From positions 1 through 64,000 of the forward strand of contig JACJWV010000007.1 in NCBI GenBank assembly GCA_020636915.1: 64,000 bases of DNA, in the 5' to 3' direction. Shown piece after piece: positions 40,901-47,954 of the stretch. The notes beneath the pieces are model-generated. The model was not told where the DNA came from, did not search any database, and saw nothing but the letters and a program-made list of their open reading frames with translations. Each line of letters starts with the position of its first letter. Position 1 is the first letter of the stretch. This stretch comes from Nocardioides sp. (GTDB taxonomy: Bacteria > Actinomycetota > Actinomycetes > Propionibacteriales > Nocardioidaceae). The position numbers were made by a program, and so were the translations under genes.

Positions 40901-41989
40901 TCAGAGGGCTGCGGCACGCACGCACATGACGTCGGGCAGGTCGGAGACGACCTGACGCCAGCTCTCGCCCTCGTCCGACGAGCCCCAGACGGCGCCGTTG
41001 CGGGCGCCGAAGTAGAGGCCGGCGCGCGCATGGTCGTCCGCGCACATCGCGTCGCGCATCACCGCCACGTAGAACGCGTCCGGCAGGCCGTCGCCGAGCT
41101 CCTCCCAGCTCTCGCCGGCGTCCCGGGAGCGCCACACCCGGGCCTTGGCCGACGGCGGGTAGCGTCCGTCGCCCCCGTTGATCGGGAACACGAAGACGGT
41201 GTCGGGCTCGTGGGGGTGGACCACGATCGGGAAGCCGAAGTCGGCGGGCAGGCCGTCTCCGATATAGGTCCAGGAGGCGCCGTGGTCGTCGGAGCGGTAG
41301 ACCCCGCCGTGGTTCTGCAGGAAGAGCCGCTCGGGCCGGGACGGGTGCCGGGTCACCTTGTGCACGCACTGGCCGAACTCCGGGTACTGCTGGCCCTCGG
41401 GGAGGAACTCGGCGCGGACCCCGTGGTTGCGCGGCTCCCAGGACGCACCGCCGTCAGCGGTCTGGTAGACGCCGCCGGTGCTCAGCGCCGCCGTGACCGA
41501 CAACGGGTCGGTCGGGTGCGGCAGCACCGTGTGGAACGCCTGACCCCCGAACCCGGCGTTCCACTCGGGCCGGTGCGGGTGGTCCCACAGCGCGCGCTCG
41601 AGCGAGAACGTCTCGCCGCGGTCGGTCGAGCGCCAGACGGCGGCCGGCTCGGTGCCGGCGTACACGACCCCGTCCTCGCACCCCGGGACCAGCTGCCAGA
41701 CCCGCTCCACGGTCGCGCCGGTGTCGTCGGGGAAGCGGACCGCGCCGTTCGGCGTGTCCTGCCAGGTCGCGCCGAGGTCGTCGGACCGTCGGACCTGCGG
41801 GCCGAGCCAGGGCGACGACGTCCCCGCCAGCAACCGTGGGGTGGGGCCGCGCCTGTCGACGAGGCAGGAGTAGACCTCCTCCATGTCGAAGTGAGGACCG
41901 GTGAACTCCCAGTCCTCACGGGCCTCGTCCGAGGTCCCCAGCCAGAGACCCTTGCGGGTGCCCACCATCAGCACGGTCCGGTCTGCCAT
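40901..41989 (-). CDS. sialidase-like BNR/Asp-box beta-propeller protein
   Basis: A 362-residue protein without a signal peptide. It contains several Asp-box-type repeats: RRSDDLGATW, WRSTDRGETF, YQTADGGASW, YRSDDHGASW, WRSRDAGESW and WGSSDEGESW, spaced as in six-bladed sialidase/YCF48-like propellers. No sialidase arginine triad is evident, so glycosidase activity is not claimed. Similar cytosolic proteins are annotated as exo-alpha-sialidase or WD40/YVTN-like. The ATG at 41989 has GGAGGGCG. Confidence 0.8.
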   Translation of the reverse strand: MADRTVLMVGTRKGLWLGTSDEAREDWEFTGPHFDMEEVYSCLVDRRGPTPRLLAGTSSPWLGPQVRRSDDLGATWQDTPNGAVRFPDDTGATVERVWQLVPGCEDGVVYAGTEPAAVWRSTDRGETFSLERALWDHPHRPEWNAGFGGQAFHTVLPHPTDPLSVTAALSTGGVYQTADGGASWEPRNHGVRAEFLPEGQQYPEFGQCVHKVTRHPSRPERLFLQNHGGVYRSDDHGASWTYIGDGLPADFGFPIVVHPHEPDTVFVFPINGGDGRYPPSAKARVWRSRDAGESWEELGDGLPDAFYVAVMRDAMCADDHARAGLYFGARNGAVWGSSDEGESWRQVVSDLPDVMCVRAAAL

Positions 41990-42035
41990 CTCGCCCTCCG
42001 CTCTCGTGTCTCCACAGTGCCGTTAGGTTGACCCG

Positions 42036-42926
42036 GTGACCAGCAGGAACTCATCGCTCCGCCTGGTCTTCTCGGGAGGAACCTCCCCCGTCTGGCTGGT
42101 GCTCGTCGGGATCCTCTCCGTCCAGTTCGGCGCCGGCATCGCCAAGTCGCTCTTCGACGAGGTCGCGCCCACCACCATCGTGTGGCTGCGGCTGGCGACC
42201 AGCGCGATCGTGCTGGTCCTGGTCGCCCGTCCGCGGCTGCGGGGACGGACCGGGTCGGACTGGCTCGTCGTCCTCGCGTTCGGGGTCGCGCTCGGGACGA
42301 TGAACTGGGCGATCTACCAGGCCTTCGCTCGGATCCCGCTCGGCGTGGCGGTGACGCTGGAGTTCGTCGGCCCGCTGACGCTCGCCGTGCTCGGCTCCCG
42401 CCGGCCGCGCGACCTGCTGTGGGTCGTGCTCGCCGGCACCGGTGTCGCCCTGCTCGGTCTCGGCGGCGGTGGTTCGCTCACCACGGCCGGGGTCCTCTTC
42501 GCGCTGCTGGCGGGTGGCTGCTGGGCGGCGTACATCCTCCTCAGTGCCCAGACCGGACGGCGCTGGCCGGGCCTCGACGGGCTGGCGCTGGCATCGGTGG
42601 TCGCGACCCTCCTGCTCACCCCGGCCGCCGTCGGCGTCGGGGGCTCGGACCTGCTCGACCCCCGGGTCCTGGTGCTCGGTGCGCTCGTGGGCCTGCTGTC
42701 TTCGGTGATCCCATACAGCTGCGAGCTCATCGCGCTGCGCTCGCTCCGGCCCGCGGTCTTCTCGATCCTGATGAGCCTCGAGCCGGCGGCGGCCGCGCTC
42801 GCCGGGATCGTCGTGCTCGGCGAGTTCCTGACCGTCGAGCAGTGGGTCGCGATGGCCTGCGTCGTCGTCGCCTCCGTCGGTGCCACGCGGTCGTCGCGCG
42901 CGGTCATGCAACCGATCCCCGACTGA
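42036..42926 (+). CDS. EamA family transporter (RhtA-like)
   Basis: A 296-residue protein with ten helices in two EamA repeats; IYQAFARIPLGVAVTLEFVGPLTLAV in the first half and SLEPAAAALAGIVVLGEFLTVEQWVA in the second are typical of the RhtA (threonine/homoserine exporter) branch. The substrate is not determined. The start is GTG 42036 with TAGGTT at 42024-42029, 6 nt upstream, so the mRNA is likely leaderless. It ends 16 bp before the sigma gene, and the sigma promoter lies inside its 3' end. Confidence 0.87.
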   Translation: MTSRNSSLRLVFSGGTSPVWLVLVGILSVQFGAGIAKSLFDEVAPTTIVWLRLATSAIVLVLVARPRLRGRTGSDWLVVLAFGVALGTMNWAIYQAFARIPLGVAVTLEFVGPLTLAVLGSRRPRDLLWVVLAGTGVALLGLGGGGSLTTAGVLFALLAGGCWAAYILLSAQTGRRWPGLDGLALASVVATLLLTPAAVGVGGSDLLDPRVLVLGALVGLLSSVIPYSCELIALRSLRPAVFSILMSLEPAAAALAGIVVLGEFLTVEQWVAMACVVVASVGATRSSRAVMQPIPD

Positions 42927-42934
42927 CCTCGTTT
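42909..42934 (+). promoter_or_regulatory. ECF-type promoter of the second sigma operon
   Basis: CAACCGATCC (42909-42918), 11 nt, then CGTTT (42930-42934), 8 nt before the sigma ATG. The same ten bases with the same 11-nt spacer before CGTCT stand upstream of the sigma gene at 60772. This is the layout of an autoregulated ECF promoter (-35 with AACC, -10 CGTYT) and would give a nearly leaderless mRNA here. It lies within the 3' end of the EamA gene. Confidence 0.65.
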
Positions 42935-42942
42935 CACTGGGC

Positions 42943-43485
42943 ATGGGGCGAGACTCGGCCGCCGATGCGGCCTTCACCGAGTTCGCGGCGGCGAGCCGTG
43001 CTCGGCTGCGGAGCACGGCGTACCTGCTGTGCGGTGACTGGGACCGTGCGTCCGACCACGTGCAGGAGGGGCTGCTGCGGGTGTACGTCGCCTGGCCGCG
43101 GCTGCTCCGCAACGGGGGTGAGCTCGCCTACGCCCGCAAGGCGGTGGTCAGCGCCTTCCTCGACAGCAGGCGCCGGCGCTCGAGCACCGAGCGGCCCTCG
43201 GCCGACCACCAGGACCGTGCGACCGGCGAGGACGTCGCCGCCGCGGTCGCCGACCGCGAGGCGCTGATGACGGCTCTCACCCGGCTCCCCCAGCGGCAGC
43301 GGGCGTGCGTCGTGCTGCGCTACTTCGAGGAGCTCGACGTGCGGGAGACCGCGGCCGCGCTGGGGTGCAGCGAGGGCACCGTCAAGAGCCAGACCTCGCG
43401 CGCGCTCGCCTCGCTGCGGGCCATGTTCGACGAGGCGTCGCGCGATGAGCTGGTCGTCGCCGGAGAGGGGAACCTGCCATGGTGA
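42943..43485 (+). CDS. SigE-family RNA polymerase sigma factor
   Basis: A 180-residue SigE-family sigma factor. Region 2: FTEFAAASRARLRSTAYLLCGDWDRASDHVQEGLL (the family's FxxFxxxRxxxLxxxAYLLxGD pattern); region 4: LPQRQRACVVLRYFEELDVRETAAALGCSEGTVKSQTSRAL. The ATG 42943 begins the conserved N-terminus; an in-frame extension into the upstream gene is rejected. It overlaps the next gene by 7 bp. The operon promoter matches that of the sigma operon at 60772. Confidence 0.9.
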   Translation: MGRDSAADAAFTEFAAASRARLRSTAYLLCGDWDRASDHVQEGLLRVYVAWPRLLRNGGELAYARKAVVSAFLDSRRRRSSTERPSADHQDRATGEDVAAAVADREALMTALTRLPQRQRACVVLRYFEELDVRETAAALGCSEGTVKSQTSRALASLRAMFDEASRDELVVAGEGNLPW

Positions 43486-44825
43486 CCGAGCTGCAGGAGC
43501 TGATGCGCGCGAACGTCGCCGCTCCCCCACCCGACCGGATGGACCTCGCCGGCCTCGTCGCGGACGGCCGGGCGCGGGTGCGCGGCCGCCGGCGTCGCCG
43601 TACCGCCGTCGGGGCGGCCGCTGCCGCGGTCGCCGCTGTGGTCGCCGTCTCCGTGCTGACCGCGCCGGGCGGGGGGCGGCACGCCGAGCCCGCACGCACC
43701 CCGCCCGCTCCGGACGCGCCGACCGTGCACCTGGCCGACGCACAGCCCGCCGTGGAGGGGCGCGACTACGACGTGCTGGCGTCGCACACGAACGACAACC
43801 TCGACCGCGACAACGGGCAGTACTTCGACGGCGTGACGAACGACGGGCTGGTCCTGTACCGCGACGGTCCGCGGTCCGACCAGCTCTGGCCACGGTTCGC
43901 GCTGATGGACCCGGCGACCGGTGAGAAGGACTGGCTGCCGAAGCTCGCGATCGGGCAGAACCAGACCTGGCCCGTCTCGCTGACCCAGGACCGGCTGGTG
44001 CTCATGAGCACCCGCGACGACACCGGGGAGGGCGGGACGCTCGTGGCCCACGTCTTCGACCGGGTCGCCCGGGCGTGGAGCACGATGACCTGGCCGGCCC
44101 TGGCCGACGTCGAGTCCTACCGCACGGTCGCCGGTCCCGACGGCCGGCTCTACATCGGCGTGCCCGCCTCGCAGGGGAGGATCCCCGAGGGTGGCTGGCC
44201 GACCGACTCCAGCGGTGAGGCGGACGACGCGGACGCCGAGGGCGACACCTACCACCTCTGGTCGGTCTCGCTGTCGGACGCCCAGGACGTGCGCGACGAG
44301 GGGCTGACCTTCGGCAGCCTGGCGTTCACGCCGAGCTCGATGGTGTGGACCGACTCCACGAACGGCGCCGCCGGCCGCGTCCACGTGCGCGACCTCAGCA
44401 GCGGCGAGGAGCACTCCTTCGACCCCCACGCCGGGGACCGGTGCAACCTGCTCTCCTTCGGCGCGACCGACGACCGGATCGTCATGGGCGAGTACTGCGG
44501 CACCTACGACCACGGGGTCCGCGACGACCGGGTGCAGGTCCTGACCACCGACGGCGAGCAGGTCACGACGATCCAGGACAGCGGTCTCGACGGCGCGATC
44601 GCCGGCACCGGGGGCGTCAACGGACTCGTGGTGATCACCGCCTACCCGCCCGACGCCGAGGGCACCTACCTCTACGACCTGGGCACCGACCGGCTGATCC
44701 GGGTCAGTGACGCGATCGCCCGGTTCGCCATGGGCGGCCCGGTCCCGGCTGGCCAGTTCGTCTGGACCACCCCCGTCAACCACCGCCACGGCGCCACGCA
44801 GTGGCTCGGGGAGGTCCGGCAGTAG
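43479..44825 (+). CDS. single-pass membrane beta-propeller-like protein (sigma partner)
   Basis: A 448-residue protein: cytosolic N-terminus (1-37), a basic stretch (RGRRRRRT) and one transmembrane helix (about 43-61), then an extracytoplasmic domain of repeated strands (DGLVLYRDG, GRLYIGVPAS, DRIVMGEYCG, GTYLYDLGTDRL) suggesting a beta-propeller. Such proteins are regularly paired with SigE-family sigma factors; an anti-sigma or signal-sensing role is inferred from the overlap with the sigma gene. A 13E12-type unit follows it. Confidence 0.7.
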   Translation: MVTELQELMRANVAAPPPDRMDLAGLVADGRARVRGRRRRRTAVGAAAAAVAAVVAVSVLTAPGGGRHAEPARTPPAPDAPTVHLADAQPAVEGRDYDVLASHTNDNLDRDNGQYFDGVTNDGLVLYRDGPRSDQLWPRFALMDPATGEKDWLPKLAIGQNQTWPVSLTQDRLVLMSTRDDTGEGGTLVAHVFDRVARAWSTMTWPALADVESYRTVAGPDGRLYIGVPASQGRIPEGGWPTDSSGEADDADAEGDTYHLWSVSLSDAQDVRDEGLTFGSLAFTPSSMVWTDSTNGAAGRVHVRDLSSGEEHSFDPHAGDRCNLLSFGATDDRIVMGEYCGTYDHGVRDDRVQVLTTDGEQVTTIQDSGLDGAIAGTGGVNGLVVITAYPPDAEGTYLYDLGTDRLIRVSDAIARFAMGGPVPAGQFVWTTPVNHRHGATQWLGEVRQ

Positions 44826-44850
44826 CCGCGCTCGTCGCCGGTGGTCTCCC

Positions 44851-45010
44851 GGTGGTTGAGGTGCGAAGGCGCTCTGCGCCTGAGCCTCGAAACCACCCGC
44901 GGTGACTGTCGGCGGGCTGCGGGTCGGCTTCGGGTTGCGACCGACAGGCTGGCTACGCGGGTAGGGCGCCGCTCGGGCTGGCGCTACTTCCCGGCCTGCG
45001 GTCGCCATGG
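44851..45010. repeat. repeat segment upstream of the first 13E12 HNH gene
   Basis: This part of a 355-bp intergenic stretch (44826-45180) is closely similar to 62413-62590. It contains an imperfect palindrome beginning GGTGGTTGAGG and ending CGAAACCACC (44851-44897), a CTGTCGG/CCGACAG pair (44906-44912 and 44941-44947), and then the left inverted repeat of the HNH unit (from 44951). No gene is seen in it. Confidence 0.8.
44951..45001 (+). repeat. left inverted repeat of the first 13E12 unit
   Basis: It begins GGCTACGCGGGTA and ends TTCCCGGCCTGCGG. The reverse complement of 46553-46602 matches it over ~50 bp with a 3-bp gap and few mismatches; similarity stops sharply outside both outer ends, so 44951 and 46602 mark the limits of a ~1.65-kb unit. 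Confidence 0.75.
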
Positions 45011-45061
45011 GGAAAGTGGAGTCTGTGACGTGCCTGGTACGTCAAGGACTCCACCGTTTCC
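45011..45061. other. long hairpin with CCTGG loop upstream of the first HNH gene
   Basis: Nested pairing: GGAAA/TTTCC (45011-45015, 45057-45061), GTGGAGTC/GACTCCAC (45016-45023, 45047-45054) and TGACGT/ACGTCA (45026-45031, 45039-45044) around a 7-nt loop containing CCTGG. The equivalent place in the second unit (62591-62639) has a hairpin of the same design with other stem bases. Confidence 0.75.
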
Positions 45062-45180
45062 TGGGCTGTTCCGGCGCCGCCGCAACGGCCTGCTGATCGT
45101 GACGTGATCGTGACCAGAACCCCTGTGGATACTGGGTTCTGGGCACTCTGACTGTCGGTGGCGAGTGCTTGAGTGGATCC

Positions 45181-46467
45181 ATGGCAGCCACGGTCACCAC
45201 CCGCGAGGTGACTCGTGAGGAGCAGGTGATCGCGGCTGCCCGGGCGACCCGGGACGCGATGACCGGGCTCGAGGTCGAGCTGCTCCTCCACGCCGTGGAG
45301 TGGGTCCGACTGCACCCGGGCGAGGAGGTCGACACCAGCGTCGAGTGGGGGATGCGGGAGCTGGAGATCGCCGGCGACGGCGCACCCACGATCGACGAGG
45401 GCGCGGTCGCGGAGTTCGCGTTGGCGATCGGGCACTCCACCGACTCCGGTCGCCGCTACCTGGGGGACGCGGTCGAGCTCGCCTACCGGCTCCCCCGGAT
45501 CTGGAAGCGAGTCTTGGCCGGGGAGGTGGCGGTGTGGAAGGCCCGCCGGATCGCCCAAGCCACCGCCTCGCTGCCGCCGCAGGGTGCGGCGGCCGTCGAT
45601 CGGGCGTTGTACTTCGTCGCAAGGCGGTGCTCGTACGCGGAGATCGACCGGCAGGTGGAGAAGGCGCGCAAGGAGCATGACCTCCTCGAGACCGAACGCC
45701 GACGGGTCGAGGCCATGGAGAAGCGGCACGTGGACGTCCACCTCGGGGCGATGACCTACGACGGGCTGGTCCCGATCACCGCGATGGCCGACGTCCCCGA
45801 CGCGGTCGCGTTCGAGGACTACCTCGCCACCGAGGCCGCCGGGATGGACCCGACGATCCCGCTCCAGGTGCGCCGGTCGATGGTGCTGGGCATGCTCGGC
45901 GGCCGGCACGGCGATACAGGTGAGGAGGGGTCGGCGCCGGGGGTGATGGTCTTCGTGCACACCCGCCCCGGCCAAGCGATGGTGGACGTGGACAACACCC
46001 GGTCGACCACCACCGTGGAGCAAGTGCAGGAGTGGTGCACCCGGGCGGGCACCAAGGTCACGATCCGCCCGGTGATCGACCTGGCCGAGGAGATGACCAC
46101 CGACGCCTACACCCCCACCGAGCGGATGGTCGAGCAGGTCAAGCTCCGGTTCGCCGAGTGCCCCTTCCCTGGCTGCCACCGCCCCTCCAGGCCCGGATAT
46201 AGAGCCAAGAGACGCAAGAAGCAGACGGGCGAGCAGCAGCAGGAGCAGCAGCACGGGTCGGACCTCGACCACCGGCAGGAGTGGCCCGAAGGCAAGACGA
46301 CCTCCTCGAACCTGTTCCCGCCCTGCCGGGGCCACCACCGCCTGAAGACGTTCACGGACTGGACCTATGACTACGACCCCGCCACCGGGTTCACCTGGAC
46401 CAGCCCCCAGGGCTACCGCTACACCGACCCCGGCAGCCACCCCGGCAGCCGGCGACATACCGGCTGA
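45181..46467 (+). CDS. 13E12-repeat family HNH endonuclease (DUF222-HNH)
   Basis: A 428-residue protein with the DUF222 helical domain (about 10-290) and a C-terminal HNH nuclease domain: CPFPGCHRPSRPGY at about 327-340, LDHRQEWPEGKTTSSNLFPPCRGHHRLK at about 362-390, giving the Cys and His residues of the fold. Related genes form the REP13E12 repeats of Mycobacterium tuberculosis, considered old mobile sequences. ATG 45181 is used; a TTG at 45169 is the alternative. It is flanked by inverted repeats and is very similar to the truncated copy at 62712-63767. Confidence 0.88.
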   Translation: MAATVTTREVTREEQVIAAARATRDAMTGLEVELLLHAVEWVRLHPGEEVDTSVEWGMRELEIAGDGAPTIDEGAVAEFALAIGHSTDSGRRYLGDAVELAYRLPRIWKRVLAGEVAVWKARRIAQATASLPPQGAAAVDRALYFVARRCSYAEIDRQVEKARKEHDLLETERRRVEAMEKRHVDVHLGAMTYDGLVPITAMADVPDAVAFEDYLATEAAGMDPTIPLQVRRSMVLGMLGGRHGDTGEEGSAPGVMVFVHTRPGQAMVDVDNTRSTTTVEQVQEWCTRAGTKVTIRPVIDLAEEMTTDAYTPTERMVEQVKLRFAECPFPGCHRPSRPGYRAKRRKKQTGEQQQEQQHGSDLDHRQEWPEGKTTSSNLFPPCRGHHRLKTFTDWTYDYDPATGFTWTSPQGYRYTDPGSHPGSRRHTG

Positions 46468-46474
46468 CCCCGCA

Positions 46475-46503
46475 CCCCGCCGGCCACCACCGAGCCGGCG
46501 GGG
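46475..46503 (+). terminator. hairpin after the first HNH gene
   Basis: CCCCGCCGGC (46475-46484) and GCCGGCGGGG (46494-46503) form a perfect 10-bp stem with a 9-nt loop, 7 bp past the HNH stop. The same stem and loop size follow the second HNH copy (63776-63804). Confidence 0.7.
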
Positions 46504-46552
46504 ACACACCCCTGCCCGCACCGTCGACGCGTGGTCGAGGTCCCGGGCCCAC

Positions 46553-46602
46553 CCGCAAGCCGGGAAGCAGCGCCAGCCCGAGCCCGCCGTACCCGCGTAG
46601 CC
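46553..46602 (-). repeat. right inverted repeat of the first 13E12 unit
   Basis: Reverse complement begins GGCTACGCGGGTACGGCGGG and ends TTCCCGGCTTGCGG, matching the left repeat at 44951-45001. It lies 86 bp after the HNH stop. The second HNH unit has no matching right repeat. Confidence 0.75.
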
Positions 46603-46657
46603 GGCGCGCCCACCCGGGGAGCGCACTGCGTGGAGTTCACGCAACCGTCACACGACG

Positions 46658-46689
46658 TTGACCGCTGCGAATCGCCCGGCTCCTAGCGT
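46658..46689 (+). promoter_or_regulatory. candidate promoter of the 68-residue gene
   Basis: TTGACC (46658-46663) is followed by 17 nt and TCCTAG (46681-46686), overlapping TAGCGT (46684-46689). Either hexamer could serve as the -10. It lies ~50 bp before the small gene. Confidence 0.45.
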
Positions 46690-46738
46690 GGTGCGCACAC
46701 CCTCTCGGGACCATCTCGGAGCATCGCGGGAGCCGACC

Positions 46739-46945
46739 ATGATCCTCACGCACCTCCTCCACCGCGCGGCCGGCGCGGTGCGCCGTTGGCCGGTGGAGTC
46801 CCAGCTCGGGGCCCGGCGCAACGCCATGATCGCCTCCACCGCTCTCGCCCAACGACGTGCGGAGCTCGACGAGGTCGAGGAGTTCCTCGCCGCTCACGGC
46901 AGGGCTCCGGTCCCGGAGGTGGCAGCGCAGGCTGCGCACGGCTGA
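46739..46945 (+). CDS. small basic hypothetical protein
   Basis: A 68-residue frame from ATG 46739 with GGGAG before it. The product begins with an amphipathic basic helix (MILTHLLHRAAGAVRRWPVE) and continues as a helix with charged residues (ALAQRRAELDEVEEFLAAHG). I do not recognise it. Support comes from a promoter-like sequence upstream, the ribosome site and a 19-bp perfect hairpin at its stop codon. Confidence 0.5.
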   Translation: MILTHLLHRAAGAVRRWPVESQLGARRNAMIASTALAQRRAELDEVEEFLAAHGRAPVPEVAAQAAHG

Positions 46946-46994
46946 GTTCACCGGACGGGACCTGCCTCTCCCTGGCCGTCCGGTGAACTCAGCC
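46940..46994 (+). terminator. 19-bp perfect-stem hairpin at the end of the small gene
   Basis: GGCTGAGTTCACCGGACGG (46940-46958) and its exact complement at 46976-46994 enclose a 17-nt loop. The TGA stop of the small gene (46943-46945) lies inside the stem. No T tract follows, but length and perfection make a terminator likely. Confidence 0.65.
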
Positions 46995-47038
46995 ACACCT
47001 GCGCGATCCGCGGCACCGTGGCGTGCAGAATCGGGCGC

Positions 47039-47953
47039 ATGTCCGCCACCCCCACCGGTACGACGGCCACCACCCGCCTCGCCTTCCACGACGTGCTGTC
47101 CGACGACGGCACCCGTCTGCGGGCGTGGACCAACGACCCGGACGGCGTGATCGACGGTCCGACGGTCGTGCTCTGCAACGGGCTCGGCACCAGCGCCTGG
47201 GCGTGGCCGGCGTTCCTCGACCCCGACTGCGGGGTGCGCGTCGTGTCGTGGAACCACCGCGGCACCGGCGGCTCGGCCCGACCGGACGATCCCGACCGCG
47301 TGGGGATCGAGGACTTCGCCGAGGACGGGCTGTCGGTGATGGACCACTTCGGCGTGGAGCGCGCGGTGCTCGTCGGCTGGTCGATGGGCGTCAACACCGC
47401 CTTCGAGATCGCCGTCGACCATCCCGAGCGGGTGGCCGGACTGTTCGCGATCGCCGGCGTCCCGGGCGACACCTTCTCGACGATGCTCCGTCCGCTGCGG
47501 GTGCCGCCTGCGGCCGCCCGCACGGTCGCGGTCGGCGCTGCCCACGTGCTCCGGTACGGCGGCCGCCTGCTCTCCCCGGTCACCACCAGCCTGCCCGTGG
47601 GCCGACGTGCCATCGACGTCCTCAGCCACAGCGGCTTCATGCTGCCCGTGGCCGACCCCGAGCTGGCCCGGCTCGCGGTGGCGGCCTTCCTGCAGACCCC
47701 GGTGGAGTGGTACTTCCACGTCGCGGTGCACACGTCGCGCCACCCGCGGGTCAGGCTCAGCAAGGTGCGCGCGCCGGCCGCGTTCGTCGCCGGCACCTGG
47801 GACGTCCTGGCCGGACACCACGCGATGCGGTCGGCGGCGGAGAAGATGGCCGACGCGACGTACACCGAGCTGCGCGGCACCCACTTCCTCCAGATGGAGC
47901 ACCCCGAGGAGGTGCACCGGCTGCTGCTGGAGTTCGTGCGTAGGGTCGGGTGA
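47039..47953 (+). CDS. alpha/beta hydrolase
   Basis: A 304-residue alpha/beta hydrolase with oxyanion/HG-like segment VVLCNGLGTSAWAWPAF, nucleophile elbow GWSMG near 117, acid residue in AGTWDVLAG and His in LRGTHFLQMEHPEEV. It has no signal peptide; the substrate is unknown. ATG 47039 is chosen over GTG 47018, with CAGAAT 7 nt before it as a possible -10. A lipoprotein dehydrogenase gene follows after one base. Confidence 0.85.
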   Translation: MSATPTGTTATTRLAFHDVLSDDGTRLRAWTNDPDGVIDGPTVVLCNGLGTSAWAWPAFLDPDCGVRVVSWNHRGTGGSARPDDPDRVGIEDFAEDGLSVMDHFGVERAVLVGWSMGVNTAFEIAVDHPERVAGLFAIAGVPGDTFSTMLRPLRVPPAAARTVAVGAAHVLRYGGRLLSPVTTSLPVGRRAIDVLSHSGFMLPVADPELARLAVAAFLQTPVEWYFHVAVHTSRHPRVRLSKVRAPAAFVAGTWDVLAGHHAMRSAAEKMADATYTELRGTHFLQMEHPEEVHRLLLEFVRRVG

Positions 47954-47954
47954 C

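Noticed and set aside
42880..42942. N-terminal extension of the sigma factor into the upstream gene
   Set aside because: The extra residues are not sigma-like and the promoter element lies within this stretch.
44826..45180. Protein-coding gene in the gap before the first HNH gene
   Set aside because: Frames here are short, repetitive and interrupted by the palindromes and hairpin; the region is better explained as repeat and structure.
44951..46602. Insertion sequence with DDE transposase or integrative element
   Set aside because: No transposase, integrase or recombinase motif is present; the only gene is DUF222-HNH, so it is reported as an inverted-repeat-flanked unit without claiming a transposition mechanism.
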